Below, piece after piece: positions 63,305 through 64,000 of a stretch of 64,000 nucleotides of DNA. The DNA comes from Arctopsyche grandis (lineage: Eukaryota > Arthropoda > Insecta > Trichoptera > Hydropsychidae): NCBI RefSeq assembly GCF_051622035.1, contig NC_135359.1, positions 33,323,501-33,387,500 on the forward strand. The letters are read 5' to 3'. The notes beneath the pieces were generated by a model, which saw nothing but the letters and a program-made list of their open reading frames with translations, did no database searches and was not told the origin of the DNA. Within the stretch, counting starts at the first letter, position 1. Every line of letters starts with the position of its first letter. The translations under genes and the position numbers were made by a program.

Positions 63305-64000
63305 TCAACTATCTGTGTTTCTCAAAGAGTCTTTTGCAGGGTGTATAAATCTCAACAAAGATACAGAGGGTGCTTCAAAAAGCAACGAAAATATTAAAGC
63401 TGCAGCAAACGTGAAAAACAGAAAACCGATGTATATTATTCCCTGGAAAAACTTTATTGATTAGTCTAAGTACTTCAATTGAAAAGTAATATTCGAGTTT
63501 TACTTACTATAATTTCTGGAGATATGTGTTGAATTGATCCTGAAGATATGAAAATGATTTTCAAAAGGACAGGATGCAATAAATAAGCACAATAACTCAG
63601 TCTACTGAGTGGGTATATGAACGGACATGATAAAATCTTATTGACCAGTCCTATAGAGAAAGATTAATGAATTAATATATAATTACATATTTTAATACAT
63701 ACAAATTTAAAATACCTCCATATCCAGTGACGCATGCGATTAAAATCCACGAAATAGAAATTCCCCAGGCTGTGTGTGAAAATGATGCATACGCTACAGA
63801 CCCGTAAGTTTTAAAGTCAGTGCCGTATACTCCAAATATTATTCCGAATAGCAACGAAATTGATAGCAACCACAAAACAGCAGATAATTTCTGCAAATAT
63901 TGAGTATATTTTATTTCAAATACGTAGATTGAATACATAGAGGAAAAGTTTTATGCACTCACCTTCGAAATCAATAGACAACAGTTTGTTTTACTCAGAA
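63305..64000 (-). CDS. Second NRF-6-like acyltransferase, C-terminal exons only (cut by window end)
   Basis: Four minus-strand coding exons are visible: 63963-64000 (continuing beyond the window), 63716-63890, 63508-63650 and 63305-63442 with a TGA stop. They encode, in order, LSKTNCCLLISK; KLSAVLWLL ... SHTAWGISISWILIACVTGYGG; LVNKILSCPFIYPLSRLSYC and AYLLHPVLLKI; and GIIYIGFLFF ... LLFEAPSVSLLRF. These match the last exons of the neighbouring gene piece by piece. Exons of 175 and 143 bases have identical lengths and phases in both genes. This is the membrane-embedded end of the acyltransferase-3 domain. It is convergent with its neighbour. All visible splice sites are normal, so it looks functional as far as can be seen. 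Confidence 0.88.

Overview
This is an AT-rich eukaryotic chromosomal window, almost certainly from an insect. Genes are split by short spliceosomal introns with GT...AG borders. The recognisable proteins are a GLI/GLIS zinc-finger factor resembling Drosophila sugarbabe, nucleoporin Nup54, a DUSP12/YVH1 phosphatase, and NRF-6 (nose resistant to fluoxetine) acyltransferase-like proteins, whose expanded family is typical of insects. The rest is dense in MITEs, LINE remnants, solo LTRs, a tRNA-derived SINE and microsatellites. I cannot fix the insect order from sequence alone.

Layout. 1-14.1 kb: no protein-coding gene I can support; two hAT-like non-autonomous elements, a piggyBac-like MITE, a cluster of hairpin repeats and a LINE C-terminal fragment. 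14.1-16.1 kb (+): the sugarbabe/GLIS-like gene, four coding exons, 389 aa, with a TATA box upstream. 16.26-28.25 kb (-): Nup54, twelve coding exons, 643 aa by my splice model; its first coding exon of 15 codons lies 7.6 kb from the second. Inside that intron, on the opposite strand (23.2-24.9 kb), sits a complete two-coding-exon gene for an unrecognised 241-aa single-pass membrane protein with four 17-residue repeats, plus duplicated piggyBac-like repeats, LINE debris, a SINE and a solo LTR. 29.97-31.62 kb (+): DUSP12, six exons, 423 aa, divergent from Nup54. 35.58-62.48 kb (+): an NRF-6-like gene, fourteen coding exons, 942 aa, with a 17.5 kb first intron. 63.3-64.0 kb (-): the last four coding exons of a second NRF-6-like gene, tail to tail with the first and cut by the window end.

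All exon borders were worked out by hand from splice sites and reading phase; every multi-exon model stays in frame. The four host genes are ordinary cellular functions (transcription, nuclear pore, phosphatase/ribosome maturation, membrane acyl transfer) and do not form an operon or a single pathway. The most unusual items are the nested repeat-bearing membrane protein, the inverted NRF-6 pair, the NRF-6 first exon with its long extra N-terminal region, the mixed-end piggyBac-like duplication, and a nearly perfect 112-base palindrome in the large NRF-6 intron. I see no CRISPR array, genuine tRNA or rRNA gene.
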